Assembly (NCBI GenBank): GCA_938027655.1
Contig: CALJAP010000059.1
Coordinates: forward strand, 1 to 60,589
Length of the DNA stretch: 60,589 nucleotides
Reading direction: 5' to 3'
Source: an uncultured bacterium
GTDB lineage: Bacteria; Armatimonadota; HRBIN16
The stretch's first letter is position 1. The number at the start of each line of letters is the position of its first letter. The notes under the pieces were generated by a model that ran no database searches, was not told where the DNA came from, and was given only the letters and a program-made list of their open reading frames with translations. This document shows, one piece after another, positions 52,433 to 60,589 of the stretch. Position numbers and translations under genes: made by a program.

Positions 52433-53413
52433 ATGCTCATCGACACAGCGTACTACCAGCGCATCTCGCGTGGGGAGGTAGCGGGGTCTTATCAGGCGTT
52501 CCCGGATGCCTGTCGGCTAAAGAACGGCGACATCCTGTGCGTCTTCTATGCGGGCTATGGACATGTGTCTGAGCCCAACAGAGATTATCCTCGAGGAGGG
52601 CGCATCTGTATGGTGCGCTCACGCGATGAGGGACGCACATGGAGTCCGCCGGAAGTGCTCTACGACAGTGCCGACGACGACCGCGACTCTCACATCGCCC
52701 AACTGAGCGACGGAAGGCTGGTCTGCAGCTTCTTCTCTAGCCGCCACACCCGCAACGGATGGGACTACGCCACTAAAATAGTGTATTCCTACGACGACGG
52801 TCGCACCTGGAGCAAGCGCGCCGTGACCGTGGCGAGGGGGTACGCCGTTTCCGCACCGGTGCGAGAGATAACTCCCGGCAGATACCTGTTGGGTGTTTAT
52901 ACGGAGGGAGGAGAACGATATTTTGCTGCTATCACTGCTTCCAGCGACGGTTTGCGCTGGAGTGAACCTATCCCCATTAGTGCAAATTACCCCGGCTTGC
53001 CCGACGGATCCGAAACGGACATCATCCGCCTGAAGGACGGCTCGCTGATGGCGGTCATCCGCAGCGACAAGGTAAACATGCACTTCTGCCTCAGCAAGGA
53101 TGAGGGGCGCACGTGGACGCCCCCGCAGGACATCGGCTTCCCCGGTCACGCCCCGCACCTGACGCGCCTGAGCACGGGCGAAATCCTGCTCACACACCGT
53201 TTGCCCAATACTGCCCTGCACATCAGCCGCGATGAGGGCAGGAGCTGGCAGGGACCGTATGTGCTGGACGAGTTTGAGGGCGCGTATCCCTCTACAGTAG
53301 AACTGAAGGACGGTTCGGTGCTGGCGGTGTACTACGAAGAAGGCGAAGGCAGTGCCGTGCGCGCCATGCGCTTCCGCGTGCGCAAGGACGGCATTGAGAA
53401 ACTGAAGTGGTAG
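52433..53413 (+). CDS. Sialidase/neuraminidase family protein (BNR repeats)
   Basis: 326 residues, a six-bladed beta-propeller size. Four Asp-boxes are visible: SRDEGRTW, SYDDGRTW, SKDEGRTW and SRDEGRSW. An early Arg in the CRLKNGDIL region and REITPGRYL fit the arginine set that holds carboxylates. No signal peptide, so it may be cytoplasmic. It could release sialic acid or be a related exo-hydrolase; many members in this phylum are untested. Ribosome site GGGAGG. The next gene starts 12 bases past the stop with its own AGGAGGAG. Confidence 0.82.
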   Translation: MLIDTAYYQRISRGEVAGSYQAFPDACRLKNGDILCVFYAGYGHVSEPNRDYPRGGRICMVRSRDEGRTWSPPEVLYDSADDDRDSHIAQLSDGRLVCSFFSSRHTRNGWDYATKIVYSYDDGRTWSKRAVTVARGYAVSAPVREITPGRYLLGVYTEGGERYFAAITASSDGLRWSEPIPISANYPGLPDGSETDIIRLKDGSLMAVIRSDKVNMHFCLSKDEGRTWTPPQDIGFPGHAPHLTRLSTGEILLTHRLPNTALHISRDEGRSWQGPYVLDEFEGAYPSTVELKDGSVLAVYYEEGEGSAVRAMRFRVRKDGIEKLKW

Positions 53414-53424
53414 GAGGAGTAGCC

Positions 53425-54804
53425 ATGCGAAACGATACGTGGACGGTAGATTCCTACTGGGAGCTGTTCGTGGACGGCGCAGTGGTAGAAAGCCTCACAG
53501 GCGGAACACAATTACGCCTGCACCACCCCACACCGCAGGAAGTGGTGATCGAATGTGACCGCCCGTGGGAAGGCAACACCAGCGGCTATTTCAGCCTGTT
53601 GCAGGACGGTAACACCTTCAGAATGTACTACCGTGGCTCCGCTTACGACCTCCGCACACGTAAGGAGACCCATCCTGAGGTAACCTGCATGGCAGAGAGT
53701 CGGGATGGCATTCACTGGGAACGTCCCAATCTGGGGCTGTTCGAGTTCGGCGGTTCCAAACGGAACAACATTATCTGGATGGGCAGAGAGAGCCATAACT
53801 TTGCACCTCTTCTCGACCAGAATCCCGATGTTCCCCGCACCCGGCGCTATAAAGCGCTGGCAAGCGTGAATGTGCCCGGCAACGATTGGGGCGCGTTAGG
53901 AGCACTGGTCTCCGCCGACGGCATCCGCTGGAAGCGACTGCAAGAGCAACCGGTGATAACGGAAGGTCAATTTGACTCGTTGAACACCGCCTTCTGGGAC
54001 GCCGTCCATCGCCGGTATCTGGAGTATCACCGCATCTGGCACGAGGGCTACCGCGATGTGGGAGTGTGTCAGTCTCAAGACTTCGTTACGTGGAGCAAGC
54101 CGGTGCTGGTAGACTGGGGTGATGCCCCACGCGAGCACCTGTACACCAACGCCATCCGTCCCTACTTTCGCAATCCCCGCATCCTGCTGGGCTTCCCCAT
54201 GCGCTTCGTGCCCGACCGAGCCAAAGTGCCCGAAGACCCCTACCCTGCGCTGTGCGACAACGTGCTGATTGTCAGCCGCGATGGCTTCCACTTCAAGCGG
54301 TGGCAGGAGGCGTTCCAGCGACCGGGCCCACAGCGCGAGCGGTGGGTGAACCGCAACAACATGCCCGCGTGGGGGCTACTGGTGACGCGCTCCCCCCTGC
54401 CCGGTTGCCCCGATGAGATTTCGTTCTACTCGGTGGAGGGTTACTACCTGCCCAACCAGACCGCTCGCGTGCGGCGGTTCACGCTGCGTCTGGACGGTTT
54501 CGTCTCGGTGAACGCGCCGTATTCCGGAGGCGAAGTGCTCACGAAGCCGGTGGTGTTGCAGGGGGAACGGCTGCAAATCAACTATGCCACTTCGGCGGTG
54601 GGGAGCGTGAGGGTGGAGGTGACTGACCAGCGGGGCAACCCCATCAAAGGCTTCACTGCCAACGACTGTGTGGAGATGTACGGCGATGAGGTAGAGGCAG
54701 ACGTGCGCTGGAAGGACGCCGACATCCGCTCGCTGCGGGGCAAACCGGTGCGCCTGCGCTTCCTGCTACGCGACGCCGACCTGTATGCTTTTCGCTGTGC
54801 GTAG
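53425..54804 (+). CDS. Predicted five-bladed beta-propeller glycosidase-like protein
   Basis: 459 residues from ATG 53425 (AGGAGGAG upstream). Repeated motifs such as CMAESRDGIHWERPNLGLF, ALVSADGIRWKRL and VCQSQDFVTWSKP mark propeller blades of the GH32/43/68-like (clan J/F) type; the last 120 residues form a beta-sandwich. Exact family is uncertain. It follows the sialidase gene and is probably cotranscribed, so both may act on the same sugar chain. Confidence 0.72.
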   Translation: MRNDTWTVDSYWELFVDGAVVESLTGGTQLRLHHPTPQEVVIECDRPWEGNTSGYFSLLQDGNTFRMYYRGSAYDLRTRKETHPEVTCMAESRDGIHWERPNLGLFEFGGSKRNNIIWMGRESHNFAPLLDQNPDVPRTRRYKALASVNVPGNDWGALGALVSADGIRWKRLQEQPVITEGQFDSLNTAFWDAVHRRYLEYHRIWHEGYRDVGVCQSQDFVTWSKPVLVDWGDAPREHLYTNAIRPYFRNPRILLGFPMRFVPDRAKVPEDPYPALCDNVLIVSRDGFHFKRWQEAFQRPGPQRERWVNRNNMPAWGLLVTRSPLPGCPDEISFYSVEGYYLPNQTARVRRFTLRLDGFVSVNAPYSGGEVLTKPVVLQGERLQINYATSAVGSVRVEVTDQRGNPIKGFTANDCVEMYGDEVEADVRWKDADIRSLRGKPVRLRFLLRDADLYAFRCA

Positions 54805-54827
54805 CGGGATGCGCGATACTAAAGAGG

Positions 54828-55103
54828 ATGAAGGGGGTGAAAACAACCGAGTACTTCAGAACCAGTGTGCTGGCACGCCGTCCTTACCTTAAATGGGAAT
54901 GGATTGAACAGGTTCTACAACAACCTGTGTACACTGAAACGCAACCTAACGGGCGTATTCGCTACTGGGGATACATTCCTGAAGCGAACCGATATTTGCG
55001 GGTTGTGACGGAGGCGGATGGTGAGACGGTGCACAACGCTTTCTTCGACCGGAGATTTAGACCGCGTGAGGGGAACAAAGATGGTATTCGAATATCATCC
55101 TGA
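54828..55103 (+). CDS. Small protein, toxin-like partner of the DUF2283 gene
   Basis: 91 residues. FRTSVLARRPYLKWEWIEQVLQ and the segment RIRYWGYIPEANRYLRVV resemble the small DUF4258-type proteins coded before DUF2283 genes. The last 23 bases overlap the next gene. I infer a toxin-antitoxin-like pair; neither activity is shown. Start ATG 54828; a GTG at 54837 is also possible. Confidence 0.6.
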   Translation: MKGVKTTEYFRTSVLARRPYLKWEWIEQVLQQPVYTETQPNGRIRYWGYIPEANRYLRVVTEADGETVHNAFFDRRFRPREGNKDGIRISS

Positions 55104-55317
55104 TACAGACATGCTCATTATCAAGCTTATCGAAGGGATAAGCAGTGAATCCGCAGAGATTGCTCCCGGCATCGTGGCGGATTTCGATGAAGAGAACCGT
55201 ATCGTCGCCATCGAGATCGAGGATGCCAGTAAAACAGTCAATCTTACTGCGATAGAATTGCGCTCACTACCTCTCAACCAGCTGCTGGTAACAAACGGAG
55301 GGCGGAAAGTAGCCTAA
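55081..55317 (+). CDS. DUF2283 domain protein
   Basis: 78 residues from ATG 55081 (GAGGGG upstream). FEYHPDTDMLIIKLIEG, then GIVADFDEENRIVAIEIEDA is the DUF2283 signature. These small proteins often pair with a DUF4258-type gene upstream, as here, and are thought to be antitoxins. The overlap with the upstream gene supports coexpression. Confidence 0.82.
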   Translation: MVFEYHPDTDMLIIKLIEGISSESAEIAPGIVADFDEENRIVAIEIEDASKTVNLTAIELRSLPLNQLLVTNGGRKVA

Positions 55318-55340
55318 AGGGTCAAACAGGAGGAGTCTCC

Positions 55341-55843
55341 ATGAAAACTATCGTCGTGGAAGTGCCTGACGAACTGTGGGAGCTACTGGAACCGATTGCC
55401 CTCGAGCAGAACATTCCGGCGGAGCGGTACATCCTGGACATGATGCTGAAGGTCAACCCACCACGCCCCCAGTTGAGCGAAGAGGAGAGGCAGAACCAGC
55501 AAGGTTGTTCACAGGTACATTCTGGCGGAGTTTATACCACTCTGCCGTTCCCGTCGGCTGGACATGAGAAAAGCCCTTGCCTTTGCGCGAGAACTGTTGG
55601 AGAGCGAAGATGTCCTCGTAGTGTGGGTAGACGAGCCGATGCATCGTGCCGCCCTCACCCTGCTCGAAGCGCGTCCCGATAAAGCGTACTCCCTCTGTGA
55701 TGCGGTGAGTTTCGTCATCATGCGCCTGCTGGGCATCACGGAAGCTCTCACTACCGACAGGCACTTCGAACAGGAAGGCTTCACTCGCCTTCTGGAACCG
55801 TCGCAACGGCTCAGGTACGCCGCAGGCTACCCGTCCCGCCGAT
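55341..55843 (+). pseudogene. VapBC-like module fused by internal deletion
   Basis: The left part (ATG 55341, AGGAGGAG upstream) is an antitoxin-like N-terminus: KTIVVEVPDELWELLEPIAL to about 55490. From there another frame reads the C-terminal part of a PIN-domain toxin: KVVHRYILAEFIPLC, VLVVWVDEPMHRAALTLL, YSLCDAVSFVIMRL, ALTTDRHFEQEGFTRLLEP. The toxin's N-terminus with its first catalytic Asp is missing, and so is the antitoxin's end. One deletion of a few hundred bases would explain both. The tail runs into the end of the convergent DUF2339 gene. Confidence 0.75.
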
Positions 55844-58519
55844 GCCATATCGGCTATATAACCAGGAGATGGCTATCAGCGTCAGCCCGAGGCCTCCAAA
55901 AGACAGGATGCGCATCGGCGTGTCCAGAAAGCTCAGGTCATACAGGAACACTTTCAGCGCAGTGAAACCCAGCAACCCTAACGCGGCAAGCCGCGCCGGT
56001 TGCAGAGAACGTAGGATACCTACGATCAACATCACCGCCCCGAACAGCGTCCACACCAGCGAAATCGCCATCTGCGCCATGCGCTGCCAGTCGCCTGCGA
56101 ACGCGCCCGTCACGTGCCAGTAGTAAAACGCCGCATAGGTCTCCTGCGTCACGCCCCAGAGCAGTACCGCCACCGCCAGCGCGACGATGCCACCCGCCAG
56201 CGAAGTCTCGGAGGGGGTGCTCCCTGACGGGCGACGGCTGAGGAGTAAGGCTATCCAAGCTGCCGCTAGCGCGCTCACCACAAACGCCAGCGCACGCAGG
56301 TTCAGAAGCGGAACCCATACCGGGGAAGCCGCCGAACCGGGCAGAGTGGACAGCGAATACATCAGCAACACGACGACCGCCGCGCCTCCAGCCACATAAC
56401 CCAGCAAGCGCAGCCCAAGCAGATTCCATGTGATGCCCAACGCGACAAACAGCGCGGCGAGTAGGCTCCACAGCGTCACGAGCGCAAACCATGCCGCAAC
56501 CGCCCACAGCTGCGGGTCTATAGACATCCGCCAGGCGCGAAAGCCTAGATACACCTCTGCCGAAAGCGCAATCCACATCAAGATGCTGACCAGTACAGTC
56601 AGATAGCCAAACGCCTCTGCCTCTTCGGGAAGGGCGCGCTCCTGCTCTCGCGCCACCATCCACGCTAAGGTTCCCAGCAAGATGCCCACCAGCAGGGTGG
56701 AGAGCCAGCGTACGTTCCAGAAAGGCGTCCAGGCATCTCCAGGCGCGGATACCATCGCCCATACCGGCAGTACCGCCGCCAGAGTCGCTGTCAGCAGGGC
56801 GCAGAAGCGCACCCAGAGGTCGCTCACCTTCGCGCCCAGCCGGTGCATCAGGAGGGCATATACCGCCCACACGGCGGCTACCGAGTAGGTCGCTACCGCG
56901 TGCCACGCCTGCCCCAGACGGGAAGACTGCCACTGCACGGCAAGGGTGGCCTCCTGCGCCAGCAGCCACGCTCCACCCAGCGTCGCCAATGCGCTATACC
57001 ACGCTGCGAGTTCGTCTTTCAACGCGGTAGCCCGTCGGCTTTCCACAGCCATCCACGCCGTCGCCGCGACCACCGCCAGCAGGGGCAAGCCTCGCTCGTT
57101 GAGGAAGAGCAGATGCCTTGTCGCTTCCACATTCACCATAACCACCGCCAGAGACAGCAGGGCAATCACCCACACGATTTGCCCGGCGCGGTGCAACAGC
57201 GGGCTGTTCAGGCGCAATCCCAGCGCCACCAGTACTGCCGCCTGTACGCTCCACCCCACCACTAACCAGTCTTGCTTCAGCTGCATAGGCACGGCAATGG
57301 TCAGGAAGAACAGCGCCAGTCCGCCGAGGCTATCTGTCAGGTTACGGTTCTGAGGTGCTCTGTGGTGAACCAGTACGCTCAAAGCACCAAACAAGATGGC
57401 CAGGGTGAGCGCGAAAACGGAGGGATAATCTCCCATCGCCTTACCCAGCAGAGCATACCCAGCCAGAGCGTACACACCCGCATCGGCGAACACCAGCAGC
57501 ATTTCTTCCGCTTCGGTGCTAACGCGCTGGACCAGGCTGCGGAAGCAAGCACATCCCAGAAACAACAGAAAGTTGAGAGAGACGTATGCGAAAACCGCCC
57601 AGCGGAAACGCTCCTGATAGCTATCCACCGCCCAGCCCAGCACCAGCAGGATGGTGGCGAAGAAGCTCAGCCACACCAGCGCGCGCCACTGCCGGTACAG
57701 CGACACTGCCAGGATGCCGGCGTTCAGCACCGTCACGTAGGTGAGCAGCGGATAAGGGCTGGCAGACGCTCCACCTTCGGAGCGCAGCAACACCGGGGTC
57801 AGGAAACCGCCGATGGTGGCGAGCACGCTGAGGCTCATGGCGTCGTAGCGCAATGCGAGCATGACCCCCAGAAAAACGGTCGCCCCCATCAGCGCAAAGG
57901 AAGCCTCAAAAGAGAACAGGTGGTACCGCTGTGCTCCAGCCCAGATACTGAGGTACAGCACCGCGATGCCAGCGCCCGAGATGCCCTCGCTGAACCACCG
58001 CTCCACCCGCTTGCGCGAGTATTCGCCGAATGCCAGCAGAGCGGCGCCTGCCGCGAACCCCAGCATCAGCTTCACCACGTCACCAAGCAACTGCCACGTG
58101 TATGCGAGGAAGAAGGCGAGCGCAAAAAAGGTGGCAATGGAACCGAGCCAGAGCGCGCCTTTTCCTCCCACCAGCTGCTCCCAGTATCCGAACAACGTCG
58201 GCGGCGGAGGCTCCGCCACAGCACCAATCGTCGGTGCAGGTTCTGGGAGGACATCTGTTTCGGGCGGCTGTGGAGCAATGCGCGCAACGGTTTCCTCCGA
58301 TAGTGGGGGCACAATCGGAGGCGGAGGAATAACCGGCTGCGCCGCTATCACGTCGCGCGGGGGGGACGGTCCCGAAGGAGCAGGCACGACCGGCTCCGGA
58401 GGCGCTGAAGGAGTTCTCCCTTGCTCCACCCGCTCCACACGCTGGGTTAAATCCTCCATCCGACTCTCCAACCGCTCCAGCCGCTCTAAAATGCTGTTCC
58501 AATCCTCCTGTTCCGGCAT
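55811..58519 (-). CDS. DUF2339 multi-pass membrane protein
   Basis: 902 residues. A coiled-coil N-terminus (ILERLERLESRMEDLTQRVE) and a Pro-rich linker (about 35-105) are followed by some 24-26 hydrophobic helices to the C-terminus. KGALWLGSIATFFALAFFL and ISGAGIAVLYLSIW are typical DUF2339 segments. Function unknown; the membrane mass suggests a scaffold or transport role. It stops inside the PIN remnant. Confidence 0.88.
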   Translation of the reverse strand: MPEQEDWNSILERLERLESRMEDLTQRVERVEQGRTPSAPPEPVVPAPSGPSPPRDVIAAQPVIPPPPIVPPLSEETVARIAPQPPETDVLPEPAPTIGAVAEPPPPTLFGYWEQLVGGKGALWLGSIATFFALAFFLAYTWQLLGDVVKLMLGFAAGAALLAFGEYSRKRVERWFSEGISGAGIAVLYLSIWAGAQRYHLFSFEASFALMGATVFLGVMLALRYDAMSLSVLATIGGFLTPVLLRSEGGASASPYPLLTYVTVLNAGILAVSLYRQWRALVWLSFFATILLVLGWAVDSYQERFRWAVFAYVSLNFLLFLGCACFRSLVQRVSTEAEEMLLVFADAGVYALAGYALLGKAMGDYPSVFALTLAILFGALSVLVHHRAPQNRNLTDSLGGLALFFLTIAVPMQLKQDWLVVGWSVQAAVLVALGLRLNSPLLHRAGQIVWVIALLSLAVVMVNVEATRHLLFLNERGLPLLAVVAATAWMAVESRRATALKDELAAWYSALATLGGAWLLAQEATLAVQWQSSRLGQAWHAVATYSVAAVWAVYALLMHRLGAKVSDLWVRFCALLTATLAAVLPVWAMVSAPGDAWTPFWNVRWLSTLLVGILLGTLAWMVAREQERALPEEAEAFGYLTVLVSILMWIALSAEVYLGFRAWRMSIDPQLWAVAAWFALVTLWSLLAALFVALGITWNLLGLRLLGYVAGGAAVVVLLMYSLSTLPGSAASPVWVPLLNLRALAFVVSALAAAWIALLLSRRPSGSTPSETSLAGGIVALAVAVLLWGVTQETYAAFYYWHVTGAFAGDWQRMAQMAISLVWTLFGAVMLIVGILRSLQPARLAALGLLGFTALKVFLYDLSFLDTPMRILSFGGLGLTLIAISWLYSRYGIGGTGSLRRT

Positions 58520-58678
58520 GGCGAAGACCCCCTAACGACGGTTGCCCCGTCATTTGCGACAGCAACAGGTAAAGGCTTGAATGCTGACCTCACCCTCTTT
58601 GCGGCGCGCCATATGATAGGACACAACATGCTGTGCAAAAGTTGCAGGGCAACCAGACAACCATACCGCCGCAGTCGT

Positions 58679-58717
58679 AAAAAAACCCACAGGTCAGTGC
58701 TGCCTCCGACCTGTGGG
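58679..58717 (-). terminator. Rho-independent terminator
   Basis: CCCACAGGTC (58686-58695) and GACCTGTGGG (58708-58717) form a perfect 10-bp stem with a 12-base loop; on the minus strand a T7 run follows (58685-58679). A textbook intrinsic terminator. Confidence 0.9.
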
Positions 58718-58762
58718 AAGTTGGGTGTGCTGCCGATAGGATTGTCCAGTAGTGCTTAGTTT
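58679..58762 (-). ncRNA. Candidate small RNA of about 80 nt
   Basis: A perfect TATAAT lies at 58774-58769 on the minus strand (with a weak -35, TGGATT, 17 bases upstream), and the intrinsic terminator ends at 58679. There is no protein frame between. A short independent transcript is the simplest reading. It lies in the 419-base gap between the divergent DUF2339 and URO-D genes and is not matched to any RNA family I know. Confidence 0.6.
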
Positions 58763-58938
58763 ATCTAAATTATACAGCATCTGTCCTCAAAAATCCAGTG
58801 GTTTCGATGGTTCCTCAAAAATTTTCGTAAAAAACATTTTTTCCGCCATGCTGCATGACCGCTCGGTACCGTGGGCAGGTTTTCTTCTGGAAACGCTGGA
58901 ATATAACCCCAAGGCGTGTACAAGAGCGGAGGACACTC

Positions 58939-60024
58939 ATGCAGACGCTAACCAGCGTAGAACGCATACACAACATCCTGAAACGCCAGCCGGTGGATCG
59001 CATCGGTGTGTTCGAGCACTTCTGGGGCGACACCTACAGGAGCTGGCTGGAGGCAGGCTACATCCGCGAAGGCGAAAACTTAGCGGACCATTTCGGCTAC
59101 GATTTGGAGCTCTGCTGGCCTTTCAACATGGTTGCTGACCTGGACCATGTGCCGGAAGTGGTAGAAGAGACGGAGGAAACCATTCTCGTACGCGATGGAA
59201 ACGGTGCGCTGCTACGCCGCCACAAACTACATGATGCCACGCCGGAACATGTGGACTTTCTGGTAAAAGACCGCCATGCGTGGGAGGAACATATCAAACC
59301 GAAGCTGACGCCCGACCGCCGGCGCATCCACTTCGAAGCCTACCGTAATACCCGCCGCTATGCGCAGGAGAAGCAACGCTTCTTCTGCTGGTCCGGCGTG
59401 AACGTCTTCGAGCTGATGCACCCCGTTTGCGGCCATGAGTACATGCTGATGGGCATGATCGATGACCCCGACTGGGTGAAGGATATGGTCAATACCTACG
59501 CCGACCTGACGATTAACCTGATGGAAATCCTCTTCGCGGAAGAGGGTCTACCCGACGGCATCTGGTTCTACGAGGACATGGGTTTCAAGGGGCGTCCTTT
59601 CATGTCGCCCGCAATGTATAAAGAAATCGTACAGCCGGGGCATATCAAGACCATCCAGTACGCGAAGAGCCTGGGGCTGCCGGTGATTATGCACTCCTGT
59701 GGCTATGTGGAACCGCTGGTGCCGGGTATGATCGAGGCGGGCATCGACTGCCTGCAGGTCATCGAGGTGAAAGCGGGCATGGACCTGGTGCGCCTGTACC
59801 ACAACTTTGGCGACAGGCTCTCCTTCATGGGTGGCATCGACGTGCGCGTACTCTACTCGAACGACAAGCGCAAGGTAGATGCCGAGCTGGAGGCGAAAAT
59901 CCCCATCGTGAAGGGCAACTACGGTTACGTGCTACACAGTGACCATTCCATTCCCAACACGGTGCACTACGAGACCTATCGCTACTTCGTGCAAAAGGGG
60001 CTGGAGCTGGGGAAGTACGAGTAG
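58939..60024 (+). CDS. Uroporphyrinogen decarboxylase-like (URO-D family) protein with His-x-Cys motif
   Basis: 361 residues from ATG 58939 (GGAGG upstream). URO-D fold. IMHSCGYVEPLVPGMIEAGI carries the HSCG motif found in zinc-binding corrinoid/CoM methyltransferases (MtaA-type) and related enzymes, unlike the paralogue at 50184. FYEDMGFKGRPFMSPAMYKE and HSDHSIP near the end are typical. A methyltransferase or a demethylation role is possible; heme synthesis is unlikely. The next genes on the other strand are a broken hydrolase. Confidence 0.83.
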   Translation: MQTLTSVERIHNILKRQPVDRIGVFEHFWGDTYRSWLEAGYIREGENLADHFGYDLELCWPFNMVADLDHVPEVVEETEETILVRDGNGALLRRHKLHDATPEHVDFLVKDRHAWEEHIKPKLTPDRRRIHFEAYRNTRRYAQEKQRFFCWSGVNVFELMHPVCGHEYMLMGMIDDPDWVKDMVNTYADLTINLMEILFAEEGLPDGIWFYEDMGFKGRPFMSPAMYKEIVQPGHIKTIQYAKSLGLPVIMHSCGYVEPLVPGMIEAGIDCLQVIEVKAGMDLVRLYHNFGDRLSFMGGIDVRVLYSNDKRKVDAELEAKIPIVKGNYGYVLHSDHSIPNTVHYETYRYFVQKGLELGKYE

Positions 60025-60045
60025 GCGTTATCCTGCTGATGGAGT

Positions 60046-60441
60046 CTACGGCTCGGCAGCAGCCTTGTGCTCCGGACGTTCGGAATGTCCTCGCCTTCTT
60101 GTCCCGCCCATGTCACGATGCGCCCTGTCAACTCGGCTACCCTGTCCATGAACAGAGGGTGGTGTCCGCGCGTGAAGGTCTTCCACACCCACTGCGGGTT
60201 GCCTCCCTTGTCTGGGGATTCGCCATCTGGGCATTTCCCATCGCCATAGCCGAATAAAGTTGTGACTGTGTCGTTGCAGGAAGTTCAGATAGGCGTCGAA
60301 GTCGAACGGCGCAGGCGGGTCCGACATGCCCATATCCTGCAGGTCGCTCCATGTGTGGGAGCCGGTTACGTAAACGGCGCGCTTTCCGTCATCAGTAAAG
60401 TAACGTGGGTTCTTTGGGTGTACTCGCAGGGGTGCTTTCAT
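60046..60441 (-). pseudogene. Remnant of a DUF4038-type glycoside hydrolase
   Basis: From ATG 60441 (AAAGGAGG upstream): KAPLRVHPKNPRYFTDDGKR, VTGSHTWSDLQDMG, HNFIRLWRWEM is the N-terminal part of DUF4038/apiosidase-like TIM barrels. After that the frame loses sense, while another frame reads GGNPQWVWKTFTRGHHPLFM, DRVAELTG, which is the family's C-terminal part. The two pieces are joined near 60250, so about 300 residues are missing. It starts 11 bases after another gene's stop. Confidence 0.72.
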
Positions 60442-60452
60442 GATGTCCTCCT

Positions 60453-60589
60453 TTAAGTTCCTCCGGGTTTTCGGAACCGTTTACCTACTTCATCCAGCAC
60501 CAGAACCCAGTCCTCCTCGCGCGAGTCGCCGCCGGGGGGAGTGAAGGTACGCTCGCCGCGTCGGGCAAACTCGCCGACCAGTTGCGCCT
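60453..60589 (-). CDS. C-terminal end of a probable glycan-active protein (partial)
   Basis: The frame entering from the right edge reads LVGEFARRGERTFTPPGGDS, EEDWVLVLDEVGKRF and stops at TAA (60455-60453). FTPP plus DWVLVLD resembles the small C-terminal domain at the end of DUF4038/collagen-binding-type hydrolases. It is followed on the same strand by the DUF4038-type remnant, so two related genes may stand in tandem. Only 45 codons are present. Confidence 0.6.
   Translation of the reverse strand, partial: AQLVGEFARRGERTFTPPGGDSREEDWVLVLDEVGKRFRKPGGT

Noticed and set aside
57272-58303. 343-residue plus-strand frame opposite DUF2339
   Set aside because: Shadow of the membrane protein gene; Gln/Arg/His-rich as expected for the reverse of hydrophobic codons.
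971-58630. CACAACATG palindromes at 971 and about 58621 as attachment sites of an island
   Set aside because: Only the palindromic core is shared, it differs at one base, and no integrase lies between; housekeeping genes such as trp and lysA fill the interval.

Overview
This looks like a chromosomal segment from a member of the Armatimonadota, probably a thermophilic or hot-spring lineage. The grounds are gene content: Uma2 nucleases, GH116 and GH127 glycosidases, CHRD/PEP-CTERM proteins, URO-D-family enzymes and heparinase II/III and sialidase-type proteins among ordinary biosynthetic genes. GC is moderately high, AGGAGG-type ribosome sites and sigma70-type promoters are clear, and GC-rich palindromic repeats are scattered between genes. 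The phylum call is inference; no rRNA is present.

Layout. 0-7 kb: a sigma factor apparently split into two translationally coupled genes, an initiator-type tRNA with an abnormal acceptor stem, an MscS channel with a pterin dehydratase, a CRP-like regulator convergent with a ferredoxin (two matching GTGA-N6-TCAC operators), and a feo iron-uptake operon whose first gene is a membrane-anchored DtxR-type regulator fused to FeoA-like domains, preceded by a promoter and a Fur-box-like palindrome. 7-17 kb: GH116, two CHRD/PEP-CTERM proteins, two secreted proteins and GH127. 17-26.5 kb: an S2P protease, a 93-bp tandem repeat, lysA, a DUF2207 protein, PhyH overlapping an AddB-like nuclease, and a Uma2 nuclease. 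26.5-34.5 kb: cytochrome P460, then the most interesting locus, cysM - JAMM protease - a CysO/MoeZ/rhodanese fusion, followed by Uma2, a sugar kinase with a sugar isomerase, and a cystathionine synthase/lyase. 34.6-46 kb: heparinase-like protein, ACT-malic enzyme, a small Cys protein with a CopD-like protein, a hybrid histidine kinase, and a four-gene operon (Gfo/Idh/MocA, MFS, CaCA exchanger, orphan ABC permease). 46-50 kb: a candidate small RNA and trpF-trpB-trpA-HAD. 50-60.6 kb: sugar-related and URO-D genes mixed with several broken genes (Uma2, nucleotidyltransferase, VapBC-like, DUF4038-like), a DUF2339 membrane protein and a second candidate small RNA.

Themes. Sulfur amino-acid synthesis is represented by cysM, the carrier/E1/rhodanese fusion, the JAMM protease and the cystathionine enzyme. 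Iron/redox control is represented by feoB, the DtxR-FeoA regulator, ferredoxin and the CRP-like sites. Glycan use is represented by GH116, GH127, the heparinase-like protein, sialidase, beta-propeller hydrolase and sugar kinase. The right-hand 11 kb carries several internal-deletion or frameshift scars and looks like a decaying accessory region. All calls are by reading alone; no database search was possible.
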